Positions 53,498 to 62,843 of a DNA stretch of 64,000 nt are shown here, in pieces. The notes beneath the pieces are model-generated. The model searched no databases, was not told the origin of the DNA, and was given only the letters and a program-made list of their open reading frames with translations. The stretch is from Anaerolineae bacterium (GTDB taxonomy: Bacteria > Chloroflexota > Anaerolineae > Aggregatilineales > Phototrophicaceae), in contig JAJEGA010000033.1 of the NCBI GenBank assembly GCA_022820125.1, forward strand, positions 1-64,000, read 5' to 3'. A program made the position numbers and the translations under genes. Numbering within the stretch: position 1 is the first letter of the stretch; every line of letters begins with the position of its first letter.

Positions 53498-54295
53498 ATG
53501 GCGAGGCGCTCGCGCGGCATATTGGTTACCGGCGGCGGCACCTTTCTCGGCGACAATATCGCGTCCGCCCTGCTGGCGGAAGGCGCCAAGGTGAGCCTGC
53601 TGGTGCGCCCCGGGGCAGAAGACAATTTGGGACCGCTGGCGCAGCGCACACGCTGGTCGACGGCGGATGTCTGGAGCCCCGCCAGCTTGCGTGGCAAGGC
53701 GCGTTTGCATTCCGCGGTGATTCACACAGTCGGCAGTTTAACCGCGGATCCGGCGCAGGGTTTGTCATTTCGCCGTCTCAATTTTGAGTCGGCGCGCAAC
53801 ATCGCCAATATGTGCGTCAGCGATGGCGTCCGGCGCATGATTCTGCTCAGCGGCGTCGGCGCGCCCTGGATCAATCGCGCCTATATCCGCTCCAAAAGAG
53901 AGGCTGAGGACTACATCCTGCGAATGGGCTTAAGCGCCGCGATCGTACGCGCGCCACTGCTATACACGCCGGGGCAAAGCCGCCCGCTGTTTTACCGCGC
54001 CCTGTCCCTGCTTGGCGCGCTTCCGCCGCTGTCCTGGGTCGTTCTGGGGCGGATCGCGCCGATGCCTGTAGACACGCTCGCGCGCGGCGTCGCCAAGCTC
54101 GCCACATCACCCGATGAGGATCGGGCGATCTACTACGCGCGCGACCTGCGGAAGCGAATTCGCCGAGTTGCGCCGCGCCAGGCTTCTGAAACCAGCGACA
54201 ACTTCATGCCCGGGACGAAGGATAACCTCAGCCCTTACGACGCATTGGACGAAGAGTTGCCCTTCGGCTGGTCGCCGAGCGACGAGCCCTCATAA
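53498..54295 (+). CDS. NAD(P)-binding SDR-type atypical (epimerase-like) protein
   Basis: 265 residues from ATG 53498 (preceded by GGGAG; GTG 53495 is possible). N-terminal Rossmann 'GILVTGGGTFLGDNIASALLAEGAKVSLLVRP' has the atypical GGGTFLG loop of NDUFA9-like NAD-binding proteins. 'GVRRMILLSGVGAP' and 'YIRSKREAEDYIL' (Y-x3-K-like) follow. Such proteins act as reductases or as quinone/complex I accessory proteins. The acidic C-terminal tail is not conserved. Immediately followed by the tRNA-Cys promoter. Confidence 0.8.
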   Translation: MARRSRGILVTGGGTFLGDNIASALLAEGAKVSLLVRPGAEDNLGPLAQRTRWSTADVWSPASLRGKARLHSAVIHTVGSLTADPAQGLSFRRLNFESARNIANMCVSDGVRRMILLSGVGAPWINRAYIRSKREAEDYILRMGLSAAIVRAPLLYTPGQSRPLFYRALSLLGALPPLSWVVLGRIAPMPVDTLARGVAKLATSPDEDRAIYYARDLRKRIRRVAPRQASETSDNFMPGTKDNLSPYDALDEELPFGWSPSDEPS

Positions 54296-54302
54296 CTTGC
54301 GC

Positions 54303-54330
54303 TTGAAATGGGATGACAGAGACGTATAAT
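54303..54330 (+). promoter_or_regulatory. Promoter of tRNA-Cys
   Basis: TTGAAA (54303-54308), 16-nt spacer, TATAAT (54325-54330), 13 nt before the tRNA. Confidence 0.8.
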
Positions 54331-54343
54331 ATGTGTCCCTTAT

Positions 54344-54415
54344 GGCGACGTAGCCAAGTGGTAAGGCAGAGGTTTGCAAAACCTTCATTCGTGGGTTCGA
54401 ATCCCACCGTCGCCT
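54344..54415 (+). tRNA. tRNA-Cys (anticodon GCA)
   Basis: 72 nt. Acceptor GGCGACG/CGTCGCC with discriminator T (U73), the CysRS identity base. Anticodon loop TTGCAAA gives GCA. The T-arm has TTCGAAT. CCA is not encoded. Confidence 0.96.
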
Positions 54416-54443
54416 CTTCGGAGCCTCTCCAGGTTAATCACTA

Positions 54444-54650
54444 ATGAAATCGCAAAGGCGCCGCGCCAAGGCAAAGGCGGCAGATGGACGGCAGGTCGAT
54501 AAACGGCGCCTGGCCCCGCTCGCGCCGGGTCCGCTCCCAAATTACAGCTTGAGCAGCGTCTGCCCCGCCTGCGCCAGCAAGACTTACAAGCAGGCCTGCA
54601 AGGCGCGCTGCCCAAGGTGCGGCTTCATGTGGGATTGCAGCGAGCTCTAA
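54444..54650 (+). CDS. Small zinc-ribbon protein
   Basis: 68 residues from ATG 54444, 28 nt after tRNA-Cys. Basic N-terminus ('KSQRRRAKAKAADGRQVDKRR') and a C-terminal ribbon 'CPACASKTYKQACKARCPRCGFMWDCSEL' with two CxxC pairs plus C's at the ends. Could bind nucleic acid or another protein; the family is not identified. It has no obvious SD and may be read through from the tRNA promoter. Convergent with the PIG-L gene, 12 bp apart. Confidence 0.65.
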   Translation: MKSQRRRAKAKAADGRQVDKRRLAPLAPGPLPNYSLSSVCPACASKTYKQACKARCPRCGFMWDCSEL

Positions 54651-54662
54651 GGACCGCAGTCT

Positions 54663-55451
54663 CTAAGAGACTATCTTCCAGAAGCGCTCGACATAATCGC
54701 CGGTCTGCGGATCGGTGAAGGCGCGCCGCACGTCAGATTCCATCGCCGCCAGGTCTGCCCAGAAGGTGCTTATCTGCGAGTGGTAGCAAGCGATCGCCGC
54801 GGTCTTCGCTCGCATTTCCGCATCGCTCAAGACGACATCCGCCGGCGCCAGCGGCAGGTCAATTGCGCCAAGCGCCATCTCGGTGGACCGATCCGCCTTT
54901 GAATAGGGGAACTCCACATAAAAACGCAAGACCGATTTGTCCGGCGCGTCGCGCATCTGGGTCATGCCCCAGTCGCGCGCAATTTGATGATCCACATGAT
55001 GGCCCACGCCCAGGGGCAGATACACCCTTGCCGCCGTTTCCAGCTCGGGGATTTGAATGCCCTTTAACAGGCGAGGCGCGTAATCGGCGCGATGAACCTC
55101 GCCGAAGAGCGACTCCTCCGACGGATAAAGCGCCAAGTCGCCCGCCAGGCGATAGACGCAATCGGGAAGCGGCACGTGCATGAAGTCGACGCCAAGCGCG
55201 CGTGAGGCGCGTTCATCTTCGATCTGGCGCTGGCGCAGCGGATCGACGCCCGCCCCCCAACGCCGGTGCAAGTCCGCCAAGATTGGCGTATCCGGCAGCT
55301 CGCCCTGAAACAAACCACCCATCATGGTAATCACGAGCACGGAATGCCCAGCCGCGGTTAACTGGCTCGCCGTGCCGCCACAGCTGAAGACGCCGTCGTC
55401 AAAATGCGGAGAGATTATGACATGGGTTTCGGCTGGCGCTATTGAAGCCAT
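54663..55451 (-). CDS. PIG-L/LmbE-family deacetylase
   Basis: 262 residues from ATG 55451; an earlier in-frame ATG at 55505 overlaps the nth-like gene. Zinc and catalytic residues: 'SPHFDDGVFSCGG' (HxDD, usually HPDD) and 'PLGVGHHVDHQIARD'. Members remove N-acetyl groups from GlcNAc-lipids, mycothiol or bacillithiol precursors. A thiol-cofactor role is possible but nothing adjacent supports it. It follows the endonuclease gene on the same strand. Confidence 0.88.
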   Translation of the reverse strand: MASIAPAETHVIISPHFDDGVFSCGGTASQLTAAGHSVLVITMMGGLFQGELPDTPILADLHRRWGAGVDPLRQRQIEDERASRALGVDFMHVPLPDCVYRLAGDLALYPSEESLFGEVHRADYAPRLLKGIQIPELETAARVYLPLGVGHHVDHQIARDWGMTQMRDAPDKSVLRFYVEFPYSKADRSTEMALGAIDLPLAPADVVLSDAEMRAKTAAIACYHSQISTFWADLAAMESDVRRAFTDPQTGDYVERFWKIVS

Positions 55452-55479
55452 TCTGAACTCGCCTTCTGCGGGAACTGAT

Positions 55480-56193
55480 TTAGCTGACGGCGGACGCGGC
55501 GGCAAAAAAATCGCAGGCTTCGCTGATGGCGCAGCGCCCGCAAACCGGCTTGCGCGCGTGGCAGGTATCGCGCCCGTGCTGTATCAACTGTATATGAAAC
55601 TGATAGTAATCCTCCGGCGGCGCAATCGCTTCCATCACCGGATGGGCATCATCCGCCGAAAGCTTCTCCGGCAAAAAGCCGATACGCTTGCTGACACGAT
55701 AGATATGGGTATCGACGGGAAAAGCCGGTCGGCCGTAGGCGAAGCACAAGACGATCGCGGCTGTTTTGGGTCCGATGCCTTTGAGCGAGACCAGCCAGGC
55801 TTTCGCCTCATCCAGCGGCAGGTCGTTCAAGAAGTCGATGCTGTATTCGCCGGCTTTTTCGAAGATGACCTCAAGCGCGCTTTGAATCCGCGGCGCCTTC
55901 TGATTGGCCAGACCGGCGGGACGAACGGCGTCTATCAGATCGTCGAGCGCGGCAAAACGCACCGCATCCCAAGACGGGAAGCGTTCTTTCAAGCGGGCAA
56001 AAGCGCGGTCGCGGTTGGTGTCATTGGTGCTCTGGCTAAGGATGCAGCTGATCAATTCGTCCATGCCATCTTGATTGCGCGACCAATCCAACTCGCCGTA
56101 GACCTCGGTGAGGGCAGCGGCAACCGGCGCGTACTTCGCCTTGCGCGCCTCAAGATTGTCAACTTTGTCTAGCGGATTTCGTCTGCGAGCCAT
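55480..56193 (-). CDS. Endonuclease III-like DNA glycosylase
   Basis: 237 residues. Helix-hairpin-helix 'LKGIGPKTAAIVLCFAYGRPAFPVDTHIYRVSKRIG' with the catalytic Lys in GPKT and Asp in VDTH. The 4Fe-4S cluster loop is 'CHARKPVCGRCAISEAC' (C-x6-C-x2-C-x5-C). Removes oxidised pyrimidines in base excision repair. The N-terminus 'LISCILSQSTNDTNRDRAFARLKERF' matches the family. The PIG-L gene begins 28 bp beyond its stop. Confidence 0.9.
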   Translation of the reverse strand: MARRRNPLDKVDNLEARKAKYAPVAAALTEVYGELDWSRNQDGMDELISCILSQSTNDTNRDRAFARLKERFPSWDAVRFAALDDLIDAVRPAGLANQKAPRIQSALEVIFEKAGEYSIDFLNDLPLDEAKAWLVSLKGIGPKTAAIVLCFAYGRPAFPVDTHIYRVSKRIGFLPEKLSADDAHPVMEAIAPPEDYYQFHIQLIQHGRDTCHARKPVCGRCAISEACDFFAAASAVS

Positions 56194-56254
56194 GCGTCAA
56201 TTGTACAGCGCGGGCGGAACTCTGCAAGCGACGGATGGATTGGGGGGCGAGGAA

Positions 56255-57547
56255 TCAAGTGGTTTTCACTTTAACGGATCCCCCGCACGCCGGCTCAAGC
56301 TTGTCTTGCGGCAACAGGCGCCAGGCGGTCAGCGCGATCAATGCGAAGACCACCGCCGATGCGAAAAAGACGCCGCGCATGCCCAGCATAAGCGCAACCG
56401 CTGCGCCGAAGAGCGGCGCGGCCGCGCGCGAGCCGGACATGACCGAATTCTCAAGCCCGTATATGGCGCCGGCGCGATCGGTGCCGGCATAACGCGAGAG
56501 CAAGGCGCTGGGCGAAGCGACTAAACCGCCGGCGGCGACCCCGCCTAAAGCCTGCAAGATGAGCAACTGCCAAATATCGACGACCAGCGCCTGGGGCACA
56601 TAAAATATCGCCGCCGCCAGCGAACAGTAGAAAAGGACTTTGCGGTGGCTGATGCGGTCGCCCATGCTGCCGAGCCAGACAGCGCCAAACGTGGACGCCG
56701 CCGCTGATACCGCCATAAAGAGGCCAGCGTATGTATTGCTGGTGTCGCTTTCGCTTGCAATTAGCGAAACCACAAACAGCGGCGCTATCGGCACGATGAT
56801 CATGCGAGCGAGGCCAGACAAGAACCGTATCATCAGCGCCATGCTCACGCCGGCTGTGCCCAGGATGTCCTTCCAACCGCGGACCAGCGACACCGGGTGA
56901 AACGCGACCGCTTCCTTCGAGGCGCTGACGCTTTCATTGACGCCGAAAAAGACAACCAAGCCGCCCGACATCAACAGCAGGGCGGTAATCAAATAGGGGA
57001 TGTTGTAGCCGAAGTGATCGGCGAGCATGCCTCCCATCAAGGGACCCACGGCGACGCCAGCCCACAAACCCAATTGCAGGGCGCCCATCGCAAAGCCGAC
57101 GCGGCGCCGCGGGGTCGCGGCTGCCACCAGCGCATTGTTGGCGGAAACGGTCCCGGTCACCAGACCTTGCAGCGCTCGAATCATGATCAGCTGCTCGGCT
57201 GTCTGCACGAAGCCCATCATCGCCATCGTAATCGCGCCGCCAAACATCGCGCGCATGATCATTTTCTTGCGACCGAAGCGATCGGCGGCGACGCCCCAAA
57301 ATGGCGCCGTGATCATCATCGTGACGCCTTGCACCGATATGACCAATCCGGCTGCCAATTCCGTGCTCAGTCCAGTCGTTGTGCCCAGGGTTTCGATGTG
57401 CAAGGGCAGGAATGGGAACATCATCGAGTAACCGACGGCGGATAAAACCTGCGCGATGAAGGCGACGCTCAAGGTGAATTTCCAAGTATGCGGTACGGCG
57501 AAAGCGCGCGTGAGCTGGTGATAATTCGCCGAGAGGACTCTAGCCAT
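56255..57547 (-). CDS. MFS transporter, MdtG-like paralogue 1
   Basis: 430 residues, 12 helices. Motif A: 'GVAADRFGRKKMIMRAM'; 'TPRRRVGFAMGALQLGLWAGVAVGPLMGG' is the motif-C region of drug exporters. Aligns over its whole length with the next gene (57593), including 'RALQGLVTGT' against 'RALQGLTSGI' and 'YGLENSV' against 'YGLDASV'. The two are tandem duplicates that have diverged, 45 bp apart on the same strand. Confidence 0.9.
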   Translation of the reverse strand: MARVLSANYHQLTRAFAVPHTWKFTLSVAFIAQVLSAVGYSMMFPFLPLHIETLGTTTGLSTELAAGLVISVQGVTMMITAPFWGVAADRFGRKKMIMRAMFGGAITMAMMGFVQTAEQLIMIRALQGLVTGTVSANNALVAAATPRRRVGFAMGALQLGLWAGVAVGPLMGGMLADHFGYNIPYLITALLLMSGGLVVFFGVNESVSASKEAVAFHPVSLVRGWKDILGTAGVSMALMIRFLSGLARMIIVPIAPLFVVSLIASESDTSNTYAGLFMAVSAAASTFGAVWLGSMGDRISHRKVLFYCSLAAAIFYVPQALVVDIWQLLILQALGGVAAGGLVASPSALLSRYAGTDRAGAIYGLENSVMSGSRAAAPLFGAAVALMLGMRGVFFASAVVFALIALTAWRLLPQDKLEPACGGSVKVKTT

Positions 57548-57592
57548 CTACATTTGCCTTGTTAGTGAATTAGGATTATGCGCTGCAGCGCG

Positions 57593-58864
57593 CTAGCCGC
57601 CGGCGCTGGCGCTTCCCGATAACCGGAAGAGTTGCCGCTTCGACTTGGGCAATAGCCGCGCGCCTATCAGCAGAATCAAAAGGTAGTAGATGGCGACAGC
57701 GGCAAAGACCGCCCGCAAGCCAAACATGGCGGCAATGACAGAAGCGGTCATCGGCGCCATGCCGTTGGCGAAGGATGATACGGACGCGTCCAGCCCATAG
57801 ACCGATCCTTCATCGCCCAGGTCGGTATACTTCGCCAGCATTGCCGCCGGCGCGGACAATACGCCGCCGGCCGCGATCCCAGCCAGCGCCTGCAAGATCA
57901 GCAACTGATGTACATTGCTCACCAAGGCTTGCGGGATATAGAAAATCATCGCCATGCAGGCGGTCAGAATCAAGACGTTTCGGTAGCCCCACTTGTCCCC
58001 GAGCCAGCCGAAGACAAATGAACCGGCTGTAATCGCGATCGCCGACACCGTCAGCACCAAGCCTGCGTAGCTGCTAGCGCCGGCAACCACTGCGCCTGGA
58101 ATCAGCGCGGCGACAAACAAGGGCGCGATCGGCATGACCGAGCGCTGCGCGAAGCCGTTCAGGAATCGCAGCGAATAGACCGTCTTCACGCCGCGCTTGC
58201 GCAGGATGCCGCGCCAGGCGCGCGCCATCTTGAGGGGATTGAGGTCAAGTCGCTTGTCAGCCGGGGGCGCATAAGTCTCGCGCACCGCCAGCGTGACCAG
58301 CAAGCCAGCCAGCACCAGCATCGCCGATGTGAAGAGGAATGGAACCTGAAATCCAAATCTCTCAGCCAGGATGCCACCGACCAAGGGACCTATGGCGGCG
58401 CCTCCGAACAAGCCCACTTGCAGCGTACCGAGGGCGAATCCAATTCGTTCGCGCGGGGTCTCGCCAGCGACCAGCGCCATGCTCGATGCGATGATGCCGC
58501 TCGTCAAGCCTTGCAGCGCGCGCAAGGCAATGAGCGCGAGCGCGGTCTCGGCAAAGCCCATCAAGAGCAAGACGACGGCAGCGCCAAACAACGCGCGCAT
58601 CACCATCTTCTTTCGCCCGTATTGATCGGCGAAGCGACCCCAAAATGGCATCGCAAGTGAAGCGACCAGCGGCGGCGCGCCGATGACCAAACCCGCAAGC
58701 AATTCCGGGCTGATGAACTGAGCGTCTCTAAGGGTCTGTATGTATAGGGGCAGAAATGGATAAACGAGGGAGATGCCCCCCGTGCCAAGCGCTTGCGCCA
58801 GCGATACGACGATTAGCGTGACGAACCAGCGATTGGGAGGCTGTGATTCCTCAGCGTCTTGCAC
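57593..58864 (-). CDS. MFS transporter, MdtG-like paralogue 2
   Basis: 423 residues from GTG 58864, chosen for the strong SD AAGGAG nine bases upstream; the longer frame from 58912 adds only a Lys/Cys-rich stretch. 12 helices, motif A 'GRFADQYGRKKMVMRAL', motif C-like 'TPRERIGFALGTLQVGLFGGAAIGPLVGG'. Tandem paralogue of 56255-57547. Divergent from lysS across about 250 bp. Confidence 0.9.
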   Translation of the reverse strand: MQDAEESQPPNRWFVTLIVVSLAQALGTGGISLVYPFLPLYIQTLRDAQFISPELLAGLVIGAPPLVASLAMPFWGRFADQYGRKKMVMRALFGAAVVLLLMGFAETALALIALRALQGLTSGIIASSMALVAGETPRERIGFALGTLQVGLFGGAAIGPLVGGILAERFGFQVPFLFTSAMLVLAGLLVTLAVRETYAPPADKRLDLNPLKMARAWRGILRKRGVKTVYSLRFLNGFAQRSVMPIAPLFVAALIPGAVVAGASSYAGLVLTVSAIAITAGSFVFGWLGDKWGYRNVLILTACMAMIFYIPQALVSNVHQLLILQALAGIAAGGVLSAPAAMLAKYTDLGDEGSVYGLDASVSSFANGMAPMTASVIAAMFGLRAVFAAVAIYYLLILLIGARLLPKSKRQLFRLSGSASAGG

Positions 58865-59116
58865 GAACGCCCGCTCCTTGCAACTTTTTTTGCAAATTTG
58901 ACTAGCGTACAAGAGTCCAGCGTTATTTCAAGCGCGAATATCGCCCAGTTTCTTGGAAATGATTCCACCTGTATTTCCGCGCCAGTCTATAATATTCTCG
59001 GTGTGTTCAGCCTAGGGAATATCATCAAGAGCGGGCGCCTACCCGCTTTCATTTTGCCGGTCAGCAAGACCCTGCCCCCAAAGCCAGCCAGCAGTGGACG
59101 GAGAAGAGACCGCGGC

Positions 59117-60973
59117 ATGTGGCAGCCAACAAAATTGGAACTTGAGCGCTGGGAAAAGGCGCAGCGCCTCCAAGCGAAGGGATATGAGCTTTATCCCGCG
59201 CGTATCGAGCGCACGCACCGGATCGCGGAGGCGATCGCCCTATTCCTGCGCGCGGAGACGGACGCGGCAACCACGGATATAGGCGTCACCGTCACGGGCC
59301 GCATCCGCCGTCTGAATAGCAAAGGCAAGGTGTCCTTCGCGCATATTGAAGACGAGAGCGGGCGGGTTCAGCTATTCCTTCGCATCAACGCGCTGGGTGA
59401 AGAAAGCTACGAATTAATCCGCCGCAAGCTGATTGATGTCGACGACTTCGTCCAAGCGAGCGGCGCGATGATGCGTACGCGAACGGGCGAAGTCAGCGTC
59501 AATACGAGCGAACTTCGTTTAATCAGCAAAGCGTTGACGCCGCTGCCGGTGATCAAAGAACAGCGACGCGCCGATGGCAGCGTCATCGAATATGGCGAAT
59601 TCAAAGATTCCGAGAGCCGATACCGCCAGCGCTATGCCGACCTGGCGGTGAACAAATCCGTACGCGAAATCTTCGTCAAACGCGCGCGCGCGATCAAAGC
59701 GCTGCGCGAATTTCTCGATGGCGAAGGCATGCTGGAAGTTGAGACGCCGATTCTGCAGCCGCTCTATGGCGGGGCGGCGGCGCGTCCCTTCTCGACCCAT
59801 CACAATCAGCTGCGGCAGGACCTGTATCTGCGGATCAGCTTCGAGCTCTATCTGAAACGGCTGCTGGTCGGCGGATATGACGCGGTCTACGAAATCGGAC
59901 GCGACTTCCGAAACGAAGGCGTCAGTTACAAGCACAATACCGAATTCACCATGCTCGAGTTCTACAAAGCCTACATCGATTATAAGGGCGTGATGGACAT
60001 CACCGAGCGGATGTTCGCCTATGCCGCCGAGCAAGTGACCGGGTCAGCGCGGATCACATACCAAGGCGCTGCGATTAATCTGGCGCCGCCATGGAAGCGC
60101 GTCAGCATCCGCGACGCGGCGCAAGAGCTGCTCGGCTTCGATTATATGGATTACCCCACCAGCGAGACGCTCTACGCTCACCTCGATTCGCGCGGCTTGG
60201 CGGAGGGGCTGGCCCCCGGCGACACCTGGGGGCGCATGATTGTGGAACACATCTTGGGCAAGCACATCGAGCGGCATCTGATACAGCCGACGATCATCAA
60301 AGATTATCCGCGCGATATGTCGCCTTTCGCCAAGGGCATTCAAGGGACCAGCGCCGACGAAAAAGAGCGGCGCTACCTCGAAAGTCATACCGAGCGCTTC
60401 GAGTTTTTCATCGCCGGCATGGAGATGGGCAACGCCTTCACCGAACTCAACGACCCGCGCGACCAGCAAGCGCGATTTGTCGACATGAAGCGGCTCTACG
60501 CCGATGACGCCGACGAGACGACGCCACTCGACGAAGATTACCTGAATGCCATGCGCTATGGCATGCCGCCAAATGGCGGATTCGGCAGCGGCGTCGATCG
60601 CATGGTGATGCTGCTCACCGATCAGACGAGCATCCGCGATGTGCTGCTCTATCCGCATTTGCGTTCGCAGCAATTAACCGAAGCCGATCTGCGCGGGCAG
60701 TTCATGCTCGACGCCGCTGTCAGAGGTATGGAATACCGGCTGGATCATCAGATGGAGGGCAGTAAGCGACAGATCGCGCTCTATCTGCCGGCGCGCGAGA
60801 TCGGCGTCGAGTTTCGCCTGGCGAACGCGCTTGAAGGGTCGCTGGCGCAGCTGCAAAATCTGCGCCAAGCCTTCGAAGGCGATCTATACGTGATGACGGA
60901 CGAAGCGCTTTATCGCGTTGACGAAGACTTGATCGAGATCGTCGCTGCCGATTTCTGGCAGACCTTGACCTAG
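59117..60973 (+). CDS. lysS: Lysyl-tRNA synthetase, class II, with C-terminal extension
   Basis: 618 residues from ATG 59117 (GGAGAAGAG upstream). OB-fold anticodon-binding domain (about 45-160, 'TVTGRIRRLNSKGKVSFAHIEDESGRVQLF'), class II core with motif 1 region 'EVETPILQPLYGGAAARPF', motif 2 'FRNEGVSYKHNTEFTMLEFY', motif 3 'GGFGSGVDRMVMLLTDQTSIRDVLLYPHLR'. Normal enzymes end there, near 500. Here about 100 more residues follow ('LDAAVRGMEYRLDHQMEGSKRQIALYLPAREIG'...), unlike any domain I know. A TATAAT (58988-58993) lies upstream without a clear -35. Confidence 0.94.
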   Translation: MWQPTKLELERWEKAQRLQAKGYELYPARIERTHRIAEAIALFLRAETDAATTDIGVTVTGRIRRLNSKGKVSFAHIEDESGRVQLFLRINALGEESYELIRRKLIDVDDFVQASGAMMRTRTGEVSVNTSELRLISKALTPLPVIKEQRRADGSVIEYGEFKDSESRYRQRYADLAVNKSVREIFVKRARAIKALREFLDGEGMLEVETPILQPLYGGAAARPFSTHHNQLRQDLYLRISFELYLKRLLVGGYDAVYEIGRDFRNEGVSYKHNTEFTMLEFYKAYIDYKGVMDITERMFAYAAEQVTGSARITYQGAAINLAPPWKRVSIRDAAQELLGFDYMDYPTSETLYAHLDSRGLAEGLAPGDTWGRMIVEHILGKHIERHLIQPTIIKDYPRDMSPFAKGIQGTSADEKERRYLESHTERFEFFIAGMEMGNAFTELNDPRDQQARFVDMKRLYADDADETTPLDEDYLNAMRYGMPPNGGFGSGVDRMVMLLTDQTSIRDVLLYPHLRSQQLTEADLRGQFMLDAAVRGMEYRLDHQMEGSKRQIALYLPAREIGVEFRLANALEGSLAQLQNLRQAFEGDLYVMTDEALYRVDEDLIEIVAADFWQTLT

Positions 60974-60989
60974 CTGCGGCAAATCGCCC

Positions 60990-61178
60990 ATGTTTATCGA
61001 ATTCCTCAGCCCAGAAATTTTTGACGCGATCATCATCATCAATATCATTGTTGGTCTGATTATCGCCGGGCGCCGATTTCGTAAAGACCTAAGCGGTCCC
61101 ATCCCAGATGACGCGGCTGAATGGGCGCGCGCCGCTTATCCGTCTATGCAAGCCGACGCCTCGCGCGAAGACGCTTAG
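60990..61178 (+). CDS. Small single-pass membrane protein
   Basis: 62 residues from ATG 60990, 16 nt after lysS. One hydrophobic segment (about 10-27, 'IFDAIIIINIIVGLIIAG') followed by a charged tail ('RRFRKDLSGPIPDDAAEWARAA'). No motif. Position between lysS and serS suggests co-transcription, but the SD is weak and the gene may not be real. Confidence 0.55.
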   Translation: MFIEFLSPEIFDAIIIINIIVGLIIAGRRFRKDLSGPIPDDAAEWARAAYPSMQADASREDA

Positions 61179-61290
61179 CGTTACGCGCCGTCGAGAGCGG
61201 GCATGAACCACTCTTGCCTATGGCTTATGCCAACGGCACAATACCTTTCATTCCGAGAATCGGCGACATCCATCAGGAGAATAGCAAGCC

Positions 61291-62715
61291 ATGCTCGATA
61301 TTGCGCTGATCCGCTCGAAGCCGGATTGGGTCAAGGAACAAATTGAGAAGTTGAACGATGAGGGCGCGCTGGCTCGCATCGATGCCATCGTCGACTTGGA
61401 CGCGCGCAGGCGCGAAACCAGGACGCGCATCGAAACAGCGCAGGCAGCCCGCAACAAGCTGAACCGCGCGATGGGGGCGCTCCGCGGCAACAAGCGCATG
61501 ACGGACGGAGAGAAAGCCAATCGCGCGCAACTGGCGGCGGCGGCGCTGGGCGCGGAAGACTATGAACAGGCAAGCCGCCTGATGGCTGGCGCCGAGCCGG
61601 CGACGCCTGACAAACATGCCGAGATGAAAGCGGCTTTTGATGAGTTGATTCGCGAACTGCGCATCATGGGCGATGAAATCGGCGAAGGATTCCGCCGAAT
61701 CGAAGCAATCGAAGCCGAGTTAAAAGAGAATATGCTGTGGCTTCCCAACCTGCCGCACGAGAGCGCGCCCGTCTTTGAAAGCGAAGACGACAACATCCCC
61801 GGACCAATGCAAGGCAGCTTGCGCGAATTCGACTTTGAACCCAAGCCGCATTGGGAGCTGGGTCCGGCGCTGGACATCATCGACTTCGAGCGCGGCGTCA
61901 AGCTCTCAGGCAGCCGTTACTACACGCTCAAAGGCTGGGGCGCGCGTTTGCAGCGGGCGCTGATCAGCTTCTTCCTCGATGCCGCGCGCGAGAACGGATA
62001 CACCGAAGTTTATGTGCCCAACATCGTTCATGGCGAGATGCTCTATGGCGCGGCGCAGTTCCCCAAATTCCAGGACACCGTATTTTCGCTGGCTGATGAA
62101 GAAAAGTATCTGATACCAACCGCCGAAGTCGGCATAGCCAATTTGCACCGCGGCGAGATCCTGGAGGAAGCCTGCCTGCCGCTGCAATACGTGGCGCATT
62201 CGCCTTGTTATCGCAGCGAGAAAGCCAGCGCCGGGCGCGATGTGCGCGGCATCAAGCGCGTGCATCAATTCGAGAAAGTTGAGATGTTCAAATTCGCCAC
62301 GCCCGAAACGAGCTATACAGAGCTTGAAACGATGACGCGGCAGGCGGAAGCGATCTGCGCCGCGCTGGATATCCCCTATCGCCGGCTGGAGATCGTGACC
62401 GGCGATCTCGGTTTCAGCGCGACCAAGAAATACGACATTGAGATGTGGTCGCCCGGCTGCGGCGAATGGCTCGAGGTCAGCTCCTGCAGCAATACCGAAG
62501 CCTTTCAAGCGCGGCGGGCGATGCTGCGCTACTATCCAAGCGGCACGCGCAAGACGCGCTATCTGCACACACTCAATGGCAGCGGCTTGGCGACGCCCCG
62601 CGTCATGATCGCTATCATGGAGAACAATCAGCAAGCCGATGGCAGCATCATGATTCCCGAAGCGCTGCGCCCCTATCTCGGCGGCGCCAAACGAATAGAG
62701 GCGATCAAGAACTGA
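61291..62715 (+). CDS. serS: Seryl-tRNA synthetase
   Basis: 474 residues, somewhat longer than the usual 425. N-terminal two-helix coiled-coil that grips the tRNA long arm (about 25-145, with an insertion of some 30 residues), then class II core: 'FDFEPKPHWELGPALDIIDFERGVKLSGSRYYTLKGWGARLQRALI', motif 2 'SPCYRSEKASAGRDVRGIKRVHQFEKVEMFKF', motif 3 'NGSGLATPRVMIAIMENNQQADGSIMIPEALRPYLGG'. GGAG lies upstream of ATG 61291. Charges serine and selenocysteine tRNAs in general; no T-box is seen. Confidence 0.96.
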   Translation: MLDIALIRSKPDWVKEQIEKLNDEGALARIDAIVDLDARRRETRTRIETAQAARNKLNRAMGALRGNKRMTDGEKANRAQLAAAALGAEDYEQASRLMAGAEPATPDKHAEMKAAFDELIRELRIMGDEIGEGFRRIEAIEAELKENMLWLPNLPHESAPVFESEDDNIPGPMQGSLREFDFEPKPHWELGPALDIIDFERGVKLSGSRYYTLKGWGARLQRALISFFLDAARENGYTEVYVPNIVHGEMLYGAAQFPKFQDTVFSLADEEKYLIPTAEVGIANLHRGEILEEACLPLQYVAHSPCYRSEKASAGRDVRGIKRVHQFEKVEMFKFATPETSYTELETMTRQAEAICAALDIPYRRLEIVTGDLGFSATKKYDIEMWSPGCGEWLEVSSCSNTEAFQARRAMLRYYPSGTRKTRYLHTLNGSGLATPRVMIAIMENNQQADGSIMIPEALRPYLGGAKRIEAIKN

Positions 62716-62843
62716 ATCGCCTGGCGCTGCGGCTAGCCAGGCCAGAAGCCATCCAAGCCTCAAATATCGGGGGTCAGCACCAATCGCGTTGCCCACGCGC
62801 CCATGCATTTACACCCAATCGCTGGGGGGGCGCGCGATTTTGC

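Noticed and set aside
58865-61290. T-box riboswitches before lysS or serS
   Set aside because: No AGGGTGGNACCGCG-like antiterminator was found upstream of either gene.
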